Shown one piece after another: positions 1 through 11,940 of a stretch of 64,000 nt of DNA. The notes beneath the pieces were generated by a model. It searched no databases, was not told where the DNA came from, and saw only the letters and a program-made list of their open reading frames with translations. A program made the translations under genes and the position numbers. Position 1 is the stretch's first letter, and each line of letters starts with the position of its first letter. Source of the DNA: Moniliella sp. 'wahieum' (lineage: Eukaryota; Basidiomycota; Moniliellomycetes; Moniliellales; Moniliellaceae); assembly GCA_003971905.1 (NCBI GenBank), contig RSEE01000005.1, forward strand, positions 806,001-870,000, given 5' to 3'.

Positions 1-1826
1 CCAGGGCGCCATCGTGCCAATCGCCCTCCGTCTTTCCCTTTCCCGCTTCACCGACGATCGCCTGAGCAGCGACGGCGGCGCGCTGTTGCCGATCAATCTC
101 GGCCTGCACATCGTCGCGAGAGGACATGCCCTTGGGGAGCCAGGAGCGCGATGTCCACGCGCGGCAGTTGGGGTCGCAATACATAGCGTTGACCTGCTCC
201 AGGTTCAAGTCCTTTGTCTCATACACAAAGAAGTAGGCAATCACCGCATTGGCCAGGTTGCAACCGGCAAAGATGTACCCGTATGCGAACCCAATGTCGG
301 CGGTGATGGGAGTAGTGAACAAGGCCAAGAGGAAGTTCCAGATCCAGTTGGAAAGAGTAGCGAGCGAGGCTTGGCGGGCCCGTGTACGCGAGTCAAATAC
401 TTCGCCGGTAAAGAGCCAAATGCCGGGAGCCCAGGTACTTGCGTATCCCAAGATAAAGAAGCAGCCCGAGCAAATCATCAGTTTGCCGATACCCGAACTG
501 AGATGCGGGTCGCCAAGTTTCTTAATGCCGGTCTGCGGATTCGCCTTGTTTCCTGCCACACCCGCAGTGGCAAATACGATGAGCCAAGCGCTGCACCACA
601 CTCCGCCCCAGATGAGTGGCAAGCGTCGCCCCACCGCTTCCAGCATCCACAACCCAAACAATGTGCAAACAAAATTGACCGCGCCAAAGATAATTTGGGT
701 GACAAAGGGGTCGGTTACGCCAACGGGAACCATGATCTGGGTTCCATAGTAAAAGAAGTAGTTGGCGCCTGTCAGCTGCTGCCCCATCTGCAAAACCATG
801 CCCAGTAAAGTACGGTAAAGCGTCTTGTTCTCACCCGGAACGTCTCGGCCCAGGTAACCTTGTTGTCGCGCTCTTCTTGGGCCATAGTGAGGATCTCGTA
901 AACTCTGCCTCGACATACGGGTCCTTGTCGGCTGCCGTTTTGCCACGTACGATGGCGACCGATTCGCGCGCCTCGTCGTATCTCCCATGAAGTGCAAGCC
1001 AACGAGGTGACTCGGGGCAAAACTGAATAGTGACCGCAAGGAAAGCACCAAAAACATGCCCAGACCAACGGGGACGCGCCACTGGGTTGCATGAGAAGTA
1101 TGCCGAGGGACAGTGCCCGGGGTGGTGCCATAAATGTCTTTCCAGTTGCAGCTGCCAGCACAGCGTGAGGCAATCGCAAAGCAATACGCAATCAGAATCC
1201 CGGCCGTGATAGCCCATTGGTAGGTAGCCACCAGCGTGCCGCGCAGCTGGCGCGGAAGACACTCGGCCTGGTACACAGGCACGCACAGGACAGAGCGCCA
1301 ATGGCCAAACCAGTGATCAGACGCCCCACGGCAAATTGAGCCCAGGCCCAAAACGTGCAGAGTTGGATGATGATACCAATAAAGAAGACCACCACCTCGT
1401 ACTGCATCGCACGACGACGGCCAAAGTAGTCAGCCAAGTAAGCACCAATCAGGGCACCAAACATCGTTCCGATCGACATGAAGGAAACAATTAGACCGTC
1501 GAGCCAGGGGTTTGAGGCCTTGCACTGGATGGCACCCTCACAGACATCAGAGGCGAGGTTGCTGGGGTCCTTCTGGTGTTCAGTGACAGTGCCAAACCGG
1601 TAGAGAAAGTCTTTTGTGTTCGAGATGCCCGAGATCTGAATGAATGAAGCGGGGGGGGTCAGCTCTACAGCTTGTACGCACAGGCAGGAATAAGAAGAAA
1701 AAAAGGGGGCACATATACCTGACCAGTGTCATAGCCAAACAGAAAGCCTCCCATACTGCTGATGAGGCCGACAACCGATCGCGGTGTAGTCAACAGTGGT
1801 GTTGCGCACAGTAATGTGCGTGGCAT
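1..1826 (-). CDS. MFS sugar (hexose-type) transporter, C-terminus cut by window edge
   Basis: Plasma-membrane sugar uptake protein of the major facilitator superfamily. The proposed ATG (1824-1826) opens a short N-terminus leading into helix 1 with GGFLFGYDTGQ. An intron with a GTATAT donor (about 1636-1720) follows. Then come an extracellular loop, helix 2 and the loop motif YFGRRRAM (about 1415-1440), GRLITGLAIG (about 1310), PESPRWL (about 1004-1024), and near the left edge YETKDLNLEQV (about 191-224), a variant of the fungal PETKGxxLEE signature. These are hallmark motifs of the sugar porter family; substrate cannot be told. The frame changes several times between 770 and 1300, at places where the family is normally continuous, so I treat it as one gene with base-call deletions. 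The hydrophilic C-terminal tail continues beyond position 1. Confidence 0.85.
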
Positions 1827-1961
1827 GGTAGTGGCGGGGGGTGGTTAAGAGGCGGGGATAGTTGCGAAGAAATCCAAAAAAGCACAGCGTATGTGGAACT
1901 GATGTGTGGTGGGAACGTGGACAAGAGGGTAACGTGCTTTTTTCTGTGTGTGAGGAGAGGG

Positions 1962-1977
1962 GAATATATATATATAC
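1962..1977 (-). promoter_or_regulatory. TATA-rich element upstream of the sugar transporter
   Basis: An alternating TA run lies about 140 bp upstream of the transporter ATG. It is followed on the minus strand by a pyrimidine-rich stretch. A TATA-box role is inferred from position and composition only. Confidence 0.4.
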
Positions 1978-2059
1978 AAAAAGCCCGGCGCCGGAGGTGG
2001 CTGTCCTTCGGCTTGTGGCCCCTTCGGGCTTACAGTGGAGCGGGGAATCCAAGTTGGGT

Positions 2060-5000
2060 GAGGCCGATGATCAGGGATAACACACTGTGTTACTAGGGAA
2101 GAGGTGTCACATGTCAACCTTCAAGCGTCAAAAGCATATGTTAAAAGACGAGGAAAGAGAAACATCACCTTGGAACATGCGAGGCCCCAGCTGCCCCCCT
2201 ATACAGCTACACTGCCCGTGTCTTGCTGTCCTGCAGTCCGTTGGGGCGCAGCGCTCACTGGGACCACCTAGCACACGCATCGAAGACTGACAGTATTATG
2301 TAGGAGGGACAGAGCGCCATTGTCAGAGCATGTGGTCGCTTTGCCGTGTCGCCCACACGCCACAGAGAGGCGCAACGGGTGCGAAAAAGACGCGGGGACA
2401 TGATGCATGATGTGCCCCACGCAGAGTCTAAGATAGCTTCGTGCGAGGCGGGTGCCGCCGCGCGTAGGGATAGAGACGAGTCATGCATAATACTAAGTAC
2501 TAGTATGTTGGTCAGCAGTAGGTACAAGGGTTGCCCCCAGTACGCCGTCCATCAGGCGTCAGGCCTCAGGAAGCCCCACGCCAACAGGAACTGCAATCTG
2601 CCTGTGTGCTTTGGCCCCTCTCCCCGTGCTATATAGGATTAGAGTGCGGTCGGTTGGGGCCATCCTGCCGACACTCCGGAACCCCATAAGGCGTCCTCAA
2701 TTATATAGCCTTTTGCGGTCCGAGAGGTCTCTTGATGACTCGCCAATTCAAGAACGCAGCCTTGCCCTACTGTCTGTTGACTTCGGCGTCCTTACCGCCG
2801 TGACTTCCGACACAAGTGGAAACACCCACAGGGAACATAGGAGAGGAGCTGCTACTATCGCGTATGTGCCCCCCCCCCCCCATCCCTCTCTCGATCGCGG
2901 GTGTCATCATCAGGCCACGCCAGTAGAGCCTCACATGTCTCCCGACTCAAAAATAAGTCTACTGGCGCCCCGCTAGTACTTCGCCGTAATGCTTCAGTAT
3001 ATGATGAGTGCACTTGCCCCCAGCCTGCATCCGCGGGTTTCTCTCTCAATCGCCCCTGCGTGTACCAAGTACATCCGTGTGTGTTTTGCCACCGCTGCTG
3101 TTGACCCCCGCCACCTACTAACTAGCCACAACCATACTGCCCCATGCTGTACTCTCGGTTCATCCGAGACACGCGGGGCCCCGCAGCACTCCGCCCCGCA
3201 GCGCTTCGCCCCAAGCGAGAGGCTTGGGTTTTGAAGAAGAGAAAATGGCGAACTGGGCCACCTCTCGCCTCTGATCGATGCTCTCAGATCGAAGGGTCCC
3301 ACCGGGGCGACCGCCGCGGCGCGTGTTATCGGGATAATTTTGATAACTTCTTGGCTGCAATGGCGTTGTATTGCGCGCAGAGCGCACGGATTTCTGTGGC
3401 GACATCATCTTGACTCGTGTGCTGTGGTATAATGCATACATGTCATTCTCCGTATACCCATCCCCCCGCTCTCGCTTCTAATCAGGTCAATCTGGAGCAC
3501 AGACAATGCTTGTCGTGTGTACTCCGACAGCCTACCAAAACCACACACACGAGGGGGAAGGAAGGGTGATATGCACCCATATGAAGGCACTATAAAAATA
3601 CACCTCTCTATGCATCCATATCATTGACAAAGCTTAAGGATGGGGAATAGGGAAACGCCACGCCTAAACCGACCTGTTCATCTTGCGTATGCTGCTTGGT
3701 AGCGTCAAGCCCGCTTAAAGAGCCAAGGGAATCGCCAGGAGGTCAGGACCCTGCGGTGCCCGCCGTCCGTTCCCATATACCCGAGGTAGCGCGTGTGGAC
3801 ACGGAGGGCGTGTAGACATCCGAGCGAGGAACCATTTCCATTGTGAGTCAGTACTCAGTAGTCAAATCCTTCCAACAGTGCGCAAGCATCTTGCCCGCTG
3901 TCTTGGTGCCGTAGTATCCGATAGGCTTTTCACTATAGTCACTATAGGCATGGGCAAAACACCACAGGGTACATATATATGACCGCTTTTATGTATGTGC
4001 CAGTGTCGCTATATCTTAAACCCACGCACATGCAGAGATGCGTGTATGCTCTGTTCAGTTTCATATAGGTGGGCTGATTAGAGCCCCCCCGCGGTAAAAA
4101 AGCTAATCAAGGTACGGCAGTCGATGCCGAGACGCACCAACAACCTTGTTTTAAAAAACGAAGAGCTTAAGGCCTCTAGCGTGTCATGTATCATAGCTCT
4201 TAAAACCTGTTGGCAGTACTACCGAGCGTACGAGAGAGTCATAGCCCCATAGCCACTAATCACTATATTTGCGACGTTCCGCTAAACCAGCGCGGAGCTC
4301 CGCTCAGCGCGTCAACGTATTCAACGCACTCGTTAACTTTGTATATAGTACACAGATGAGGGGGGGTAACGGTAATGTAATACTCTCACGCACACTCTTT
4401 GAACTCAGTACTCGGGGTACTCAACTGAAATACTTGTACGCACCTAGGTGCTCAGGCCCTCAGGCCTGAGACCCCTCTCAGGCACCCTCAGATCTCACAG
4501 GAACACCCAGGTACTCTCAGGTACTCTCCTCGGATACTCTCAGGTACTCAGGTCCTCAGGTACTCAGTAGAGTGTCCTTAGCCGTAGTGCATAGGGTAGT
4601 AGCGCATATGAAAGGGCCTAAACAGTATTACCGAAGCACACAGTGCCGCACACTGGGACTGTCTGTTGTTAGCGCCATCTGCTCGGGTGGGTCGGCACGT
4701 TGGTACCGCTTGCATATGTAGATGGGACCGGAGCGCCGTCCTCAGCCCGATGTCAGGCCTCAGGCCACGGGGGCTGTCGTCACCGGGAGCGGAAGGGTCA
4801 AGATCTAATAAGCCAGGACCTAAAAGCTTGTAATAGGGCGCAGCGCACACCGCGGCAATGATATTAAATTACGTCGGGCTCCACAAAAAAACTCTCATAC
4901 TATGCCAATTCAGGTCAGTTTTTGCCTTCGGTTGTGGGCACAATGAGATGTTTTGCAAGCCTGCAACTATAGTGAATTCCAAGGTTCAACCAATCAATCC

Positions 5001-6150
5001 TTTCATCGCGCACCGGCAGCTCACCGCAAATGACGACCATCAACCAACCTCTCCCACCCCACCCAACAATCAACTTCCACATCGGTGCGCAGTGTGCCCA
5101 CATCGTGTCCGAAATATACGACTATTGTGGGGGTGGGCAGCCAATCGCACCACACAAATGTCAGTTAGTCTCAACCCCAGGAAGAGAAGGTAGCATCGTA
5201 TTGTGGGACACGGAGAGAGCGGATGTTGAGAGCTCTGAGATGACGGCAAAAAAGTAGGCAGAGCGCGGGCGCGCAGTAATAAAAAAAGGGAGTCGGGAGA
5301 ATCATGCGCTTCTTGCCCCAGAAGAGTACATTTATTGAGAAGCGCTTGTTGTTTGGCCAAGGTGAGAGTGCCGTACGGGTGAGAGTGACGCGGACGGCCA
5401 AGTTCATATTCATACTAGAGATTTGTTGAGAGCAATGGCACATCTCTCCTGTTCCGCTTCCAATGCGTTAATACCACTTGCTACTGTTGATCAAAGCAGT
5501 CTCCTGTGTACTTCGACTCGCCGCGTTGCTGTGCTTTGTTTGGAGCCGTTGTTGTCACTGGCGCCCAGAGACGCCGGTGGGGGCCATACTCCTCCATTGG
5601 CCGCGTCGAACACTGTCTTTTTAGGGCACAAAAGTTCACCACAGTAGGTGCGACTTCTGGTGTTCACGATTGATTCATATAGTTTTGTGAGTCCCTCGCC
5701 TCGTGAGGCAGAGAGGAAAGAGTGGGGTAACGTACCTCGCTTCCCTTGACTTTTTTCGAATGTGACTTTTCCTTCCCACATTCACCCGCAAAGGCTGCTA
5801 TCACATGTTCCTCCGGTACCGGTCTGCTCGCCATTCAATAGATCTCTGTCCTCATTCTCACCCGGCTTGGCACATCCTGTCATACTGTCGTAGATCATGA
5901 TGCCCTCTACTATTTATAGTGCATACTTAATTGGCCTTGGTCATCCAGCCTTCTTCCTTGTATTCAATCAAGGAATAGAACCTGGTTGCTGGGTGGCGTC
6001 CATCCGGCGGTCGGCCGGCCACCCGACTTGAGCCGCTATATTGTACGTATGAGTCAAAAGCACTTCTCGCAACGTCGGTCACGCTCACCTACATGACCGG
6101 CTACCCCACAGCAAGCCATTGATTGAAGCGGTGGAGTGGGTAATACGGTA
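2060..6150. other. Gene-poor intergenic region
   Basis: I find no convincing gene here. Open frames are short, overlap on both strands and show no family motif. The stretch holds ATGCATGATG words near 2400 and a C-run near 2870. It also holds an A/T-richer part between 3600 and 4400 with many stops in all frames, and the CTCAGG-word island at 4450-4570 (listed separately). Confidence 0.6.
4440..4572. repeat. Imperfect CAGGTACTCT / CTCAGGCCTGAG word array
   Basis: About 130 bp composed almost entirely of CTCAGG, CAGGTACTCT and CAGGCCTGAG variants. Several of these are their own reverse complement. Unit length is irregular (about 8-13 bp) and there are no unique spacers. The same AGGCCT words recur elsewhere in the window. 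Confidence 0.65.
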
Positions 6151-6179
6151 TCATTCTACCGAAGCCTCCCTCCCCCCCC

Positions 6180-8020
6180 GCCTCCGCGGTGGGTGATAAA
6201 CATGCCCCGGTTCAGTGGCCAGCATAGAGGCGGACTTAAGTGCTTGTGAATCGCGGTCCAAGATTTGGCCCATTGCAGAAATCTCGATCCTTGCCTCGGC
6301 CGAGGAGCCATAAAACGTGGGCGCGGGCGAGTGGTCGGATACGTACTTTCGGTAAGGTATACGACCTGTCGTTTGTAATATGGTAGCGTGCTCCGCCTGA
6401 TAGTGTACCACTACCGATGAGCACGTCCAGCGCTGTCTTCGGGTGATTTCCCCCATCGCGGTGTTCTCATGTACCTCCTTCGGTATGGGGCCTGCTGAGT
6501 TCCGAGAGTAGCGCAGCGTGTGGTCCACCTCCATCCCTGATCCTCAGATTGCTCCAGGTCCCATAACGCGGTAGTCAGGCACATTTTTGTCTTCCTCCAA
6601 TGCCTCGTACCATCCTTCTCCTCCACAATCAGCTTGTGTGGATGTGGGTGTTAGGGATGAAGCGAACGAGCTGGAAAATGGGCTCCCGCACTGCTTCATG
6701 CAACACACCAAACTTGGACTGGGTGCGGGTGCAAGCCATGAGATGTGTCAAGCACTGCACATACTGACCGTGGAGCGGCACAGCGTGGGAGCTGGAGACC
6801 AATCTCAACCTGCTTGTCGGCAGGCTGGAGGCACGGGCGGTGATGGAATGAGGAGAGCCAAAAGTGTGAGTGAGCGGGTGCTGTGCTCGACACATTGCGA
6901 CCATCGGCATCTCGTCAAGCTCTTTCTGGAGAAGATTTTGTCAGCTCTTCCTCCCATCTCTCCGGCAGCGCGGGTGTTGTTGCTTCGTAAATGCGGTCGC
7001 CGTCGGTGTGCTGCTTCCGATCGCGCAACATAAAGGGCTGCCGCATCCTCCCATGCGGAGAGGCACGCTCAAGAGATGCGAAAAGATCGTCCTTTGTACC
7101 TTTTGGGGGTCTCCACATTGCCCTTGTTGATCCGTCCGAACTCCTTGCAGAGAAGGCATTAATCTCGGCCTGCGCATGAATCTCATCCCGTACAGCAGCG
7201 TCGCCTCCACCTCCTTTGTCCACCTTCACTCTCCTCGCTTCTCTCCCTGCTCTGGCACGCGCGTTTGGCTACGCCCTCGGCCCGCTTCGCCAAGAGGACC
7301 ATCATGGACGGGGATCAAACCGGTAGTTAGAACGGTCTACCGCCCGACGGTGACCGCGCGGGACCGATGGAACTGGTCTGTGGTGGCGGCGGTTTCTGAT
7401 CAATGGTGGTCAATTGCCTAGTGGCCAAAAGGCGTCATTACGGACGGAACGGTGTGGCTGCGGTGGTGTGGTTAGCGGTCAAGGGTGGGCAATGGAACGG
7501 TGACTATATGATGGCGACAACGGAACGGTGGCGACAATCGTTCGTGCAGTGGCTGCGGTGGCTGTTGCGGTGGCTCACAAGGATGCGCAGCTACGCAGGA
7601 ACACCCAGGCGGGGCAGGGATAAAGAGGTGGCGGCCAGTTGTCCACCCCGGTCTCTCCCTTTACGTGATCCTCTGTGGGTATCTCGCGCGAGCCATGCTT
7701 CCCTGCTATACTGACTATGGAACGGTGTGAACTATTCATATGATGGAACGTTAACCTATGTTGCATGCCGGAGTGAAGGTCTCTCTGGACGATGGAACAG
7801 TGAACAGCGTTGACGAGATGGCAATGGTGCCTGGCATGATGGAACGTGGGAGACTGGCACAGGCGGGAAAGGGGTCAATGGAACGGTGGACCACGGAGGG
7901 AAATGGTGTATGGAACTTGAATAAGCCGGGAACGATGGCCGTGGACCGTCGTCATCAGCACAAGGGCAGGCCGGGCCGAAGCCCCAGCAGACCGGGGGGT
8001 AGGCCCGGTGGCCCCCGAGT
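6180..8020 (-). repeat. Dispersed repeat family R1, copy A (longest; fossil)
   Basis: This is the reverse-orientation, longest copy of an element also found at 10933-11940, 34019-34590, 56973-57200 and 62265-62610. Read on the minus strand it starts with a GGGCC/GGCCC plus GGGGC-TTC-GCCCC hairpin pair (about 8018-7970). A long CCACCGTTCC-type array (about 7930-7310) follows. Next come protein-like segments, including one around AVREP (about 6700) and one around VDHTLR (about 6500), both shared with copy B. No reverse transcriptase, integrase, transposase or helicase motif is visible, so the class is unknown. The coding-like parts are broken in several places; the copy is clearly old. The left boundary is uncertain. 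Confidence 0.65.
7310..7935. repeat. Expanded GGAACGGTGG(C) array inside R1 copy A
   Basis: More than a dozen variants of GGAACGGTGG, GATGGAACG and GGTGGCGGC are scattered over about 600 bp. They sit where copies B, C and D carry only a short run of the complementary words (CCACCGTTCC, GCCACCG). Spacing is irregular, so this is a degenerated or expanding microsatellite-like block and not a clean tandem array. Confidence 0.65.
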
Positions 8021-10015
8021 ATATAGATGCAGTCCCCCACAACCCGACCAATGTCTATTTGTGCACATAACTGCAATTGCAAAAGCCATCTGAACCAGGG
8101 GGACTTGGCATGTGTCAGGGACAGGGTAGCGTCTTACATCTGAGTCTCAGATCTAACACGTGAAATTGAAATGTCGCTGGACGCAAGGAAAAAACCAGGG
8201 GAGACGTCAGCCGCCGTCGCGTGCCCCCAGTACAGTCGGCACGGGGGCACACTATGCTTTCTGTCCCCCCGCTTGCACCTATCCATGTTCCCATCTCCCT
8301 CGCACCCTCGGGCTATCTCTATAGCATCTGGGGGTCGCAACCCATGCAGAGTTTGTGCCATGCAGGCCGTTAAGACGGCCCCCAGTTGGTTCCAGTGGCT
8401 GTAGGCCAGGATCCAGCTAGAGGGTAGGTATATCTTTTTGCGAAGGAGATATATTAGGAAGATGCCTTAGCTGTGTGCACGCTGTCACACGAGCCGAGAA
8501 GGCCCCAGAGGTCGCATCGATCAGGCCCTGACCAACCTCATCGACCACGGACGGCCTCACAGGACTCATGATGCATGATGCATGACCCCATCCCTCCATC
8601 GCCGAGACTTCGCACCAACATCTTCTAGCACCTGTGCCATCCACTGTGCTGTGTGATATAACAGAGAGAGGCGTCGTGCCCACTGCGGTGCCGTGGGGGC
8701 GCCCTGTCTTCCCCAATACGCCGGTATACTTGTTTTTTACCTCCATACTACATTCTGCGGCGGCCGTCGGTGGTGACCCGGCGACGCTTGAAGACGCAGT
8801 TCCGGCATTTCCTCAACTATATTCAAATTGAGGGTAAATTCTTTCATCTTATTTGGGGGGGGGGGGCAGTTTGGTGCCGACACCAACAACCCTGAATTCA
8901 ATCTCGAACAGATAGATGAGTTTGGAAGCGTAATATCTCGGCATGCATTTCCCCGGCCTTTCGCGGCCAGTATATACAGTTTAGGACCTAGGGGCTTGGG
9001 GCCAAAGTCTCAATTTGGGGCTTGGCTTGGCAGTCGTTGACAGGCACACTAACCTTTGCACTCTCGGCATACGTGGAAAAAATGCGGACACTCGTTTACC
9101 CACGTGACGCAAAATATCGGGTAACCGTCGGTAAAAAGAGAGCTTTTGTCTTCTGTGTCGTCGATCACTTTTAATGATTCTGTTGTGCTATACTTGTTGC
9201 AGCCGGAAGAGGGTGCTGCTGGGCTTCTCCATTAGGAAACAGCGCCCAAGATGGCATTGTTGGCATGGGTGCCTGATCCCTGAGCCGAGCCCTGAGCCGA
9301 TTGAGCATACGAGCATGCAGTGTGGCTGAACCTCCTTGAGTGTGATGATGGTTTGGCTATATACTGCAGCTACTGCCCTCTCTACTGAACCACGGAAAAA
9401 AGAAATGAGGGGGGGTGGAGAAGTAGTTTAACATCTAAAACAAGCACAGATTCCATGCCGTAGCATGCCGCTTCTGCCGGCCGGATGGTAAAGGTGTACC
9501 TGTGTACACATATTTGGGGTGGCCGGTGGAGCCGAGAAGCAGGCCGAAGCCCCGAATCGCAGATCTTGGCCCTGAATCTATTGCGTCTCTCTCCCCTTGT
9601 GCCGTCCACACAAATCCCCCATTATTTTCACGGAGGGTGCAGTGCCTGAGAACCCCCCCCCCCCCCCCCCCTTCGCCTCGTCAACAAAGAAGGGTGGGAC
9701 CTGAGGCTCAGGCCTGAGGCCCCTGAGGTCTGCGAGGAGCTGGCTGACTCACTGAAACACTGTTCTCAACCCTCAGTCCTCTAGTGCTTTCATACGGCCA
9801 AGCAAAGTCTCCTACGGAAAGCCATTCGCATGTTGGACACTTCTTGTGTTGTATTGGGGGAAGCAAACATCCTTCCCCATTGGGCAACCTTGGGCAACCC
9901 ATTTACGGCAACTAGACGGAAGAAATATAACCCGTAATATCGGGTCGTCCAGAGCCTTTCCCCCCCACATACCACTACTCTCCGTCTCTTCAAGACTTCT
10001 TTTTTCTTCTTCTTC
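8021..10015. other. Intergenic region without recognisable genes
   Basis: No supported gene. It contains a triple GATGCATG block (about 8567-8585), a G-run at about 8857, a C-run of about 20 at 9651-9672, and a short AGGCCTGAGG word cluster (9698-9735). The last about 120 bp form the promoter of the next gene. Confidence 0.55.
9924..9930 (+). promoter_or_regulatory. TATA-like box of the DPBB gene
   Basis: An AATATAA element lies about 90 bp before the ATG at 10020. A CT-rich tract (about 9985-10017) leads into the start codon, as is common in strongly expressed fungal genes. Role inferred. Confidence 0.45.
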
Positions 10016-10019
10016 ACCA

Positions 10020-10582
10020 ATGCAGTTTTCCACTATCTTTGCCGTTGTCGCCGCTACCGCCGCCGTTGCGTCGGCCGCTGTCATCCCCAAGATGGAGGCC
10101 GAGGCTCCTGCCAAGCGCGGATACCAGGACTACCTTAATGGTATGCTCACCTGGTACGCCGGTGAGTCGCTGGACGCCCCCGCCTGCGGCGGCCCCACCC
10201 CTAATGACTGGGACTTGGTCGTTGCCGTTGCCGCCGACTCGCCGTACCCGTGCGGATCTACGGTTCACCTTCACGCGTGCGTATTAATGCGTCCTTTCTA
10301 CTTCTGCCTTTGATGACCCTTCCCTGTGTCTCGCACGCCACATAATGCTGACCCACGTATTGCCATACAGTAACGGAAAGATGGTTCCCGCCAAGGTCGT
10401 TGACCAGTGCGCCAGCTGCGCTCCTCACGTTCGTATTTCATCCCTCCCTTTACCTCTCCGGGCTCAAGTGCTGACCTTCCCCTTTTTTGCAGCACATTGA
10501 CGCTACCAAGGCCGTATTCTCTGCCCTGGCTCCTCTCGACCAGGGTGAGATCCATGGTGTGCACATTGTCTCCTTCAACTAA
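10020..10582 (+). CDS. Small secreted double-psi beta-barrel (barwin/expansin-like) protein
   Basis: Predicted extracellular protein of 134 residues. An N-terminal signal peptide (MQFSTIFAVVAATAAVASA) is followed by a short pro-like region ending in a KR pair. A single RlpA-like double-psi beta-barrel domain then fills the rest. Typical motifs are LTWYAGES, ACGG, CGSTV, VDQCASC and the closing IDATKAVFSALAPLDQG. Three exons are joined by introns 10277-10370 (GTGCGT donor) and 10429-10492 (GTTCGT donor); the frame is intact throughout. The family occurs in many fungi as secreted cell-wall-associated or effector-like proteins; enzymatic activity is not shown for most members. The four visible cysteines in the mature part fit two disulfides. 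It stands alone between repeat-rich regions. Confidence 0.85.
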
Positions 10583-10932
10583 GCAGTGGCCAGCAGTGCA
10601 TGCTTCTGACCCTTTGATGGGTCATTTCTCACTTCCTTTCTTCTTCAACTCCGGGCATTGAAGCCACAATGGCCTGCTGTGACAGTTTAGACACCTGAAG
10701 CGCCTTTTCCGTGGTTTCAAATGGTTGTCCCTCCTTGTCATTTTGGTATTTTGTGATGGCATTGCTTCGCGCTGTCTCTTCGCCTTCTGTATACTACCGG
10801 CCATCTGGTGGTGGTCTAGGTGATCTCAAAAGCATATCTAATGTGCGCTCCTATATGTGCAGACGTATGCAATCCTACCTTGGCATGCCTTATAGAGCGG
10901 GGGCATATATTTGTCTAGGTAATATACACTAG
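10583..10932. other. 3' flank of the DPBB gene
   Basis: A probable 3' untranslated region followed by unremarkable sequence up to the start of repeat copy B. No further gene seen. Confidence 0.4.
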
Positions 10933-11940
10933 AAGACCACCGGGCCTACGGCCCGGTCAGCTGGGGCTTCGCCCCAGCTTGGTGCTTGGTGCTTGCTTGC
11001 CACCTTAGCCACCGTTCCCCGTCGCCACCGTCGCCATCGGTCCACCGTTCCACGCTGGAGGAATTTCATCACCCATGTGCATCCGCCTGGCTGCGGCTGA
11101 CTGGAACGTGCCGGGTGGCATGCTGACGCTAGAATTTACGTAAAGGGAAAAACGACTGCCGCAAAATTATGAAGTAGAGATTGTTGCTGGTGGCTGGGAC
11201 GGGTGGCTGCGCCACCCGGTGGCTGGCGTGAGGCTTATGTAAAAAGTGCACAGGCGTTTCCCATCGCTATATTGTTTGGTGCGTTGCATGACGCAGTGCG
11301 GGAGCCCATTCTCCAGCTCCTACGCTCCATCCCCGACACCCATGTCCGCAACGAACCTATGGTGGAGGACGAGGATGGGAGAAGACAGAGGACGCAGCGC
11401 ACCGACTACCGCGTGATGGGGCCCGGAGCACTCGGCGGATCAGGAATGGAGGTGGACCACACGCTGCGCGACACGGGATCACTGGCGCAGAGCGCGTTCC
11501 GGAGGGTGGTGCATGAGAGCACCGCAACCCCCTTGGAACGCCGGGAGAAGGAGCTGCTTCGGATGCTTGAACAAGCAGAATGCGACAAGAACGCCAAGTA
11601 CCAGGGACGCACTCAAGAGCCGTTTTTCCCCCTGGTTTTGACGACGAGGATACTACGGCACCAAGACAGCGGGCAAGTTGTTCGCGCATTGGAAGGAGTT
11701 GGCTACTAAGTCTCAGTGGAAATGGTTCCTCGCTCGGATGTCAACCACGTTCCTCCGTGTCCACACGCGCTTCCTAGGGTACGGGACCGGATGGCGTGAG
11801 CCGGAGGGTCCTGATATCCTGGCGATCCCCCTGGTCCCTTGACCCTGGTGGCGCCCCCAAGTAACCCCCGCAAGATGAACGATTAGGTTTAGACGTAGCG
11901 TTCCCCCTGTCCCAGCCTTAAGCTCTGTCAATGAAATGGA
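10933..11940 (+). repeat. Dispersed repeat family R1, copy B (fossil)
   Basis: It begins with the adjacent hairpins (GGGCC-TAC-GGCCC, then GCTGGGGC-TTC-GCCCCAGC). A short GCCACC/CCACCGTTCC array to about 11055 follows, then a block with GGGTGGCTGCGCCACCC and CTTATGTAAAAAGTGCACAGG (shared almost base for base with 57113-57195). Protein-like segments (AVREP at about 11300, VDHTLR at about 11455, SQWKWFL at about 11720) follow, and the copy ends in CAGCCTTAAG...CTGTCAATGA. Compared with copy A it lacks an internal part. It is broken in several places; no known mobile-element enzyme is visible. Confidence 0.7.

Noticed and set aside
14-808. 264-codon plus-strand frame
   Set aside because: Exact antisense of the sugar transporter's conserved C-terminal half.
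4440-4572. Possible CRISPR-like array
   Set aside because: Units are short, irregular and mutually overlapping with no unique spacers; the genome is eukaryotic.
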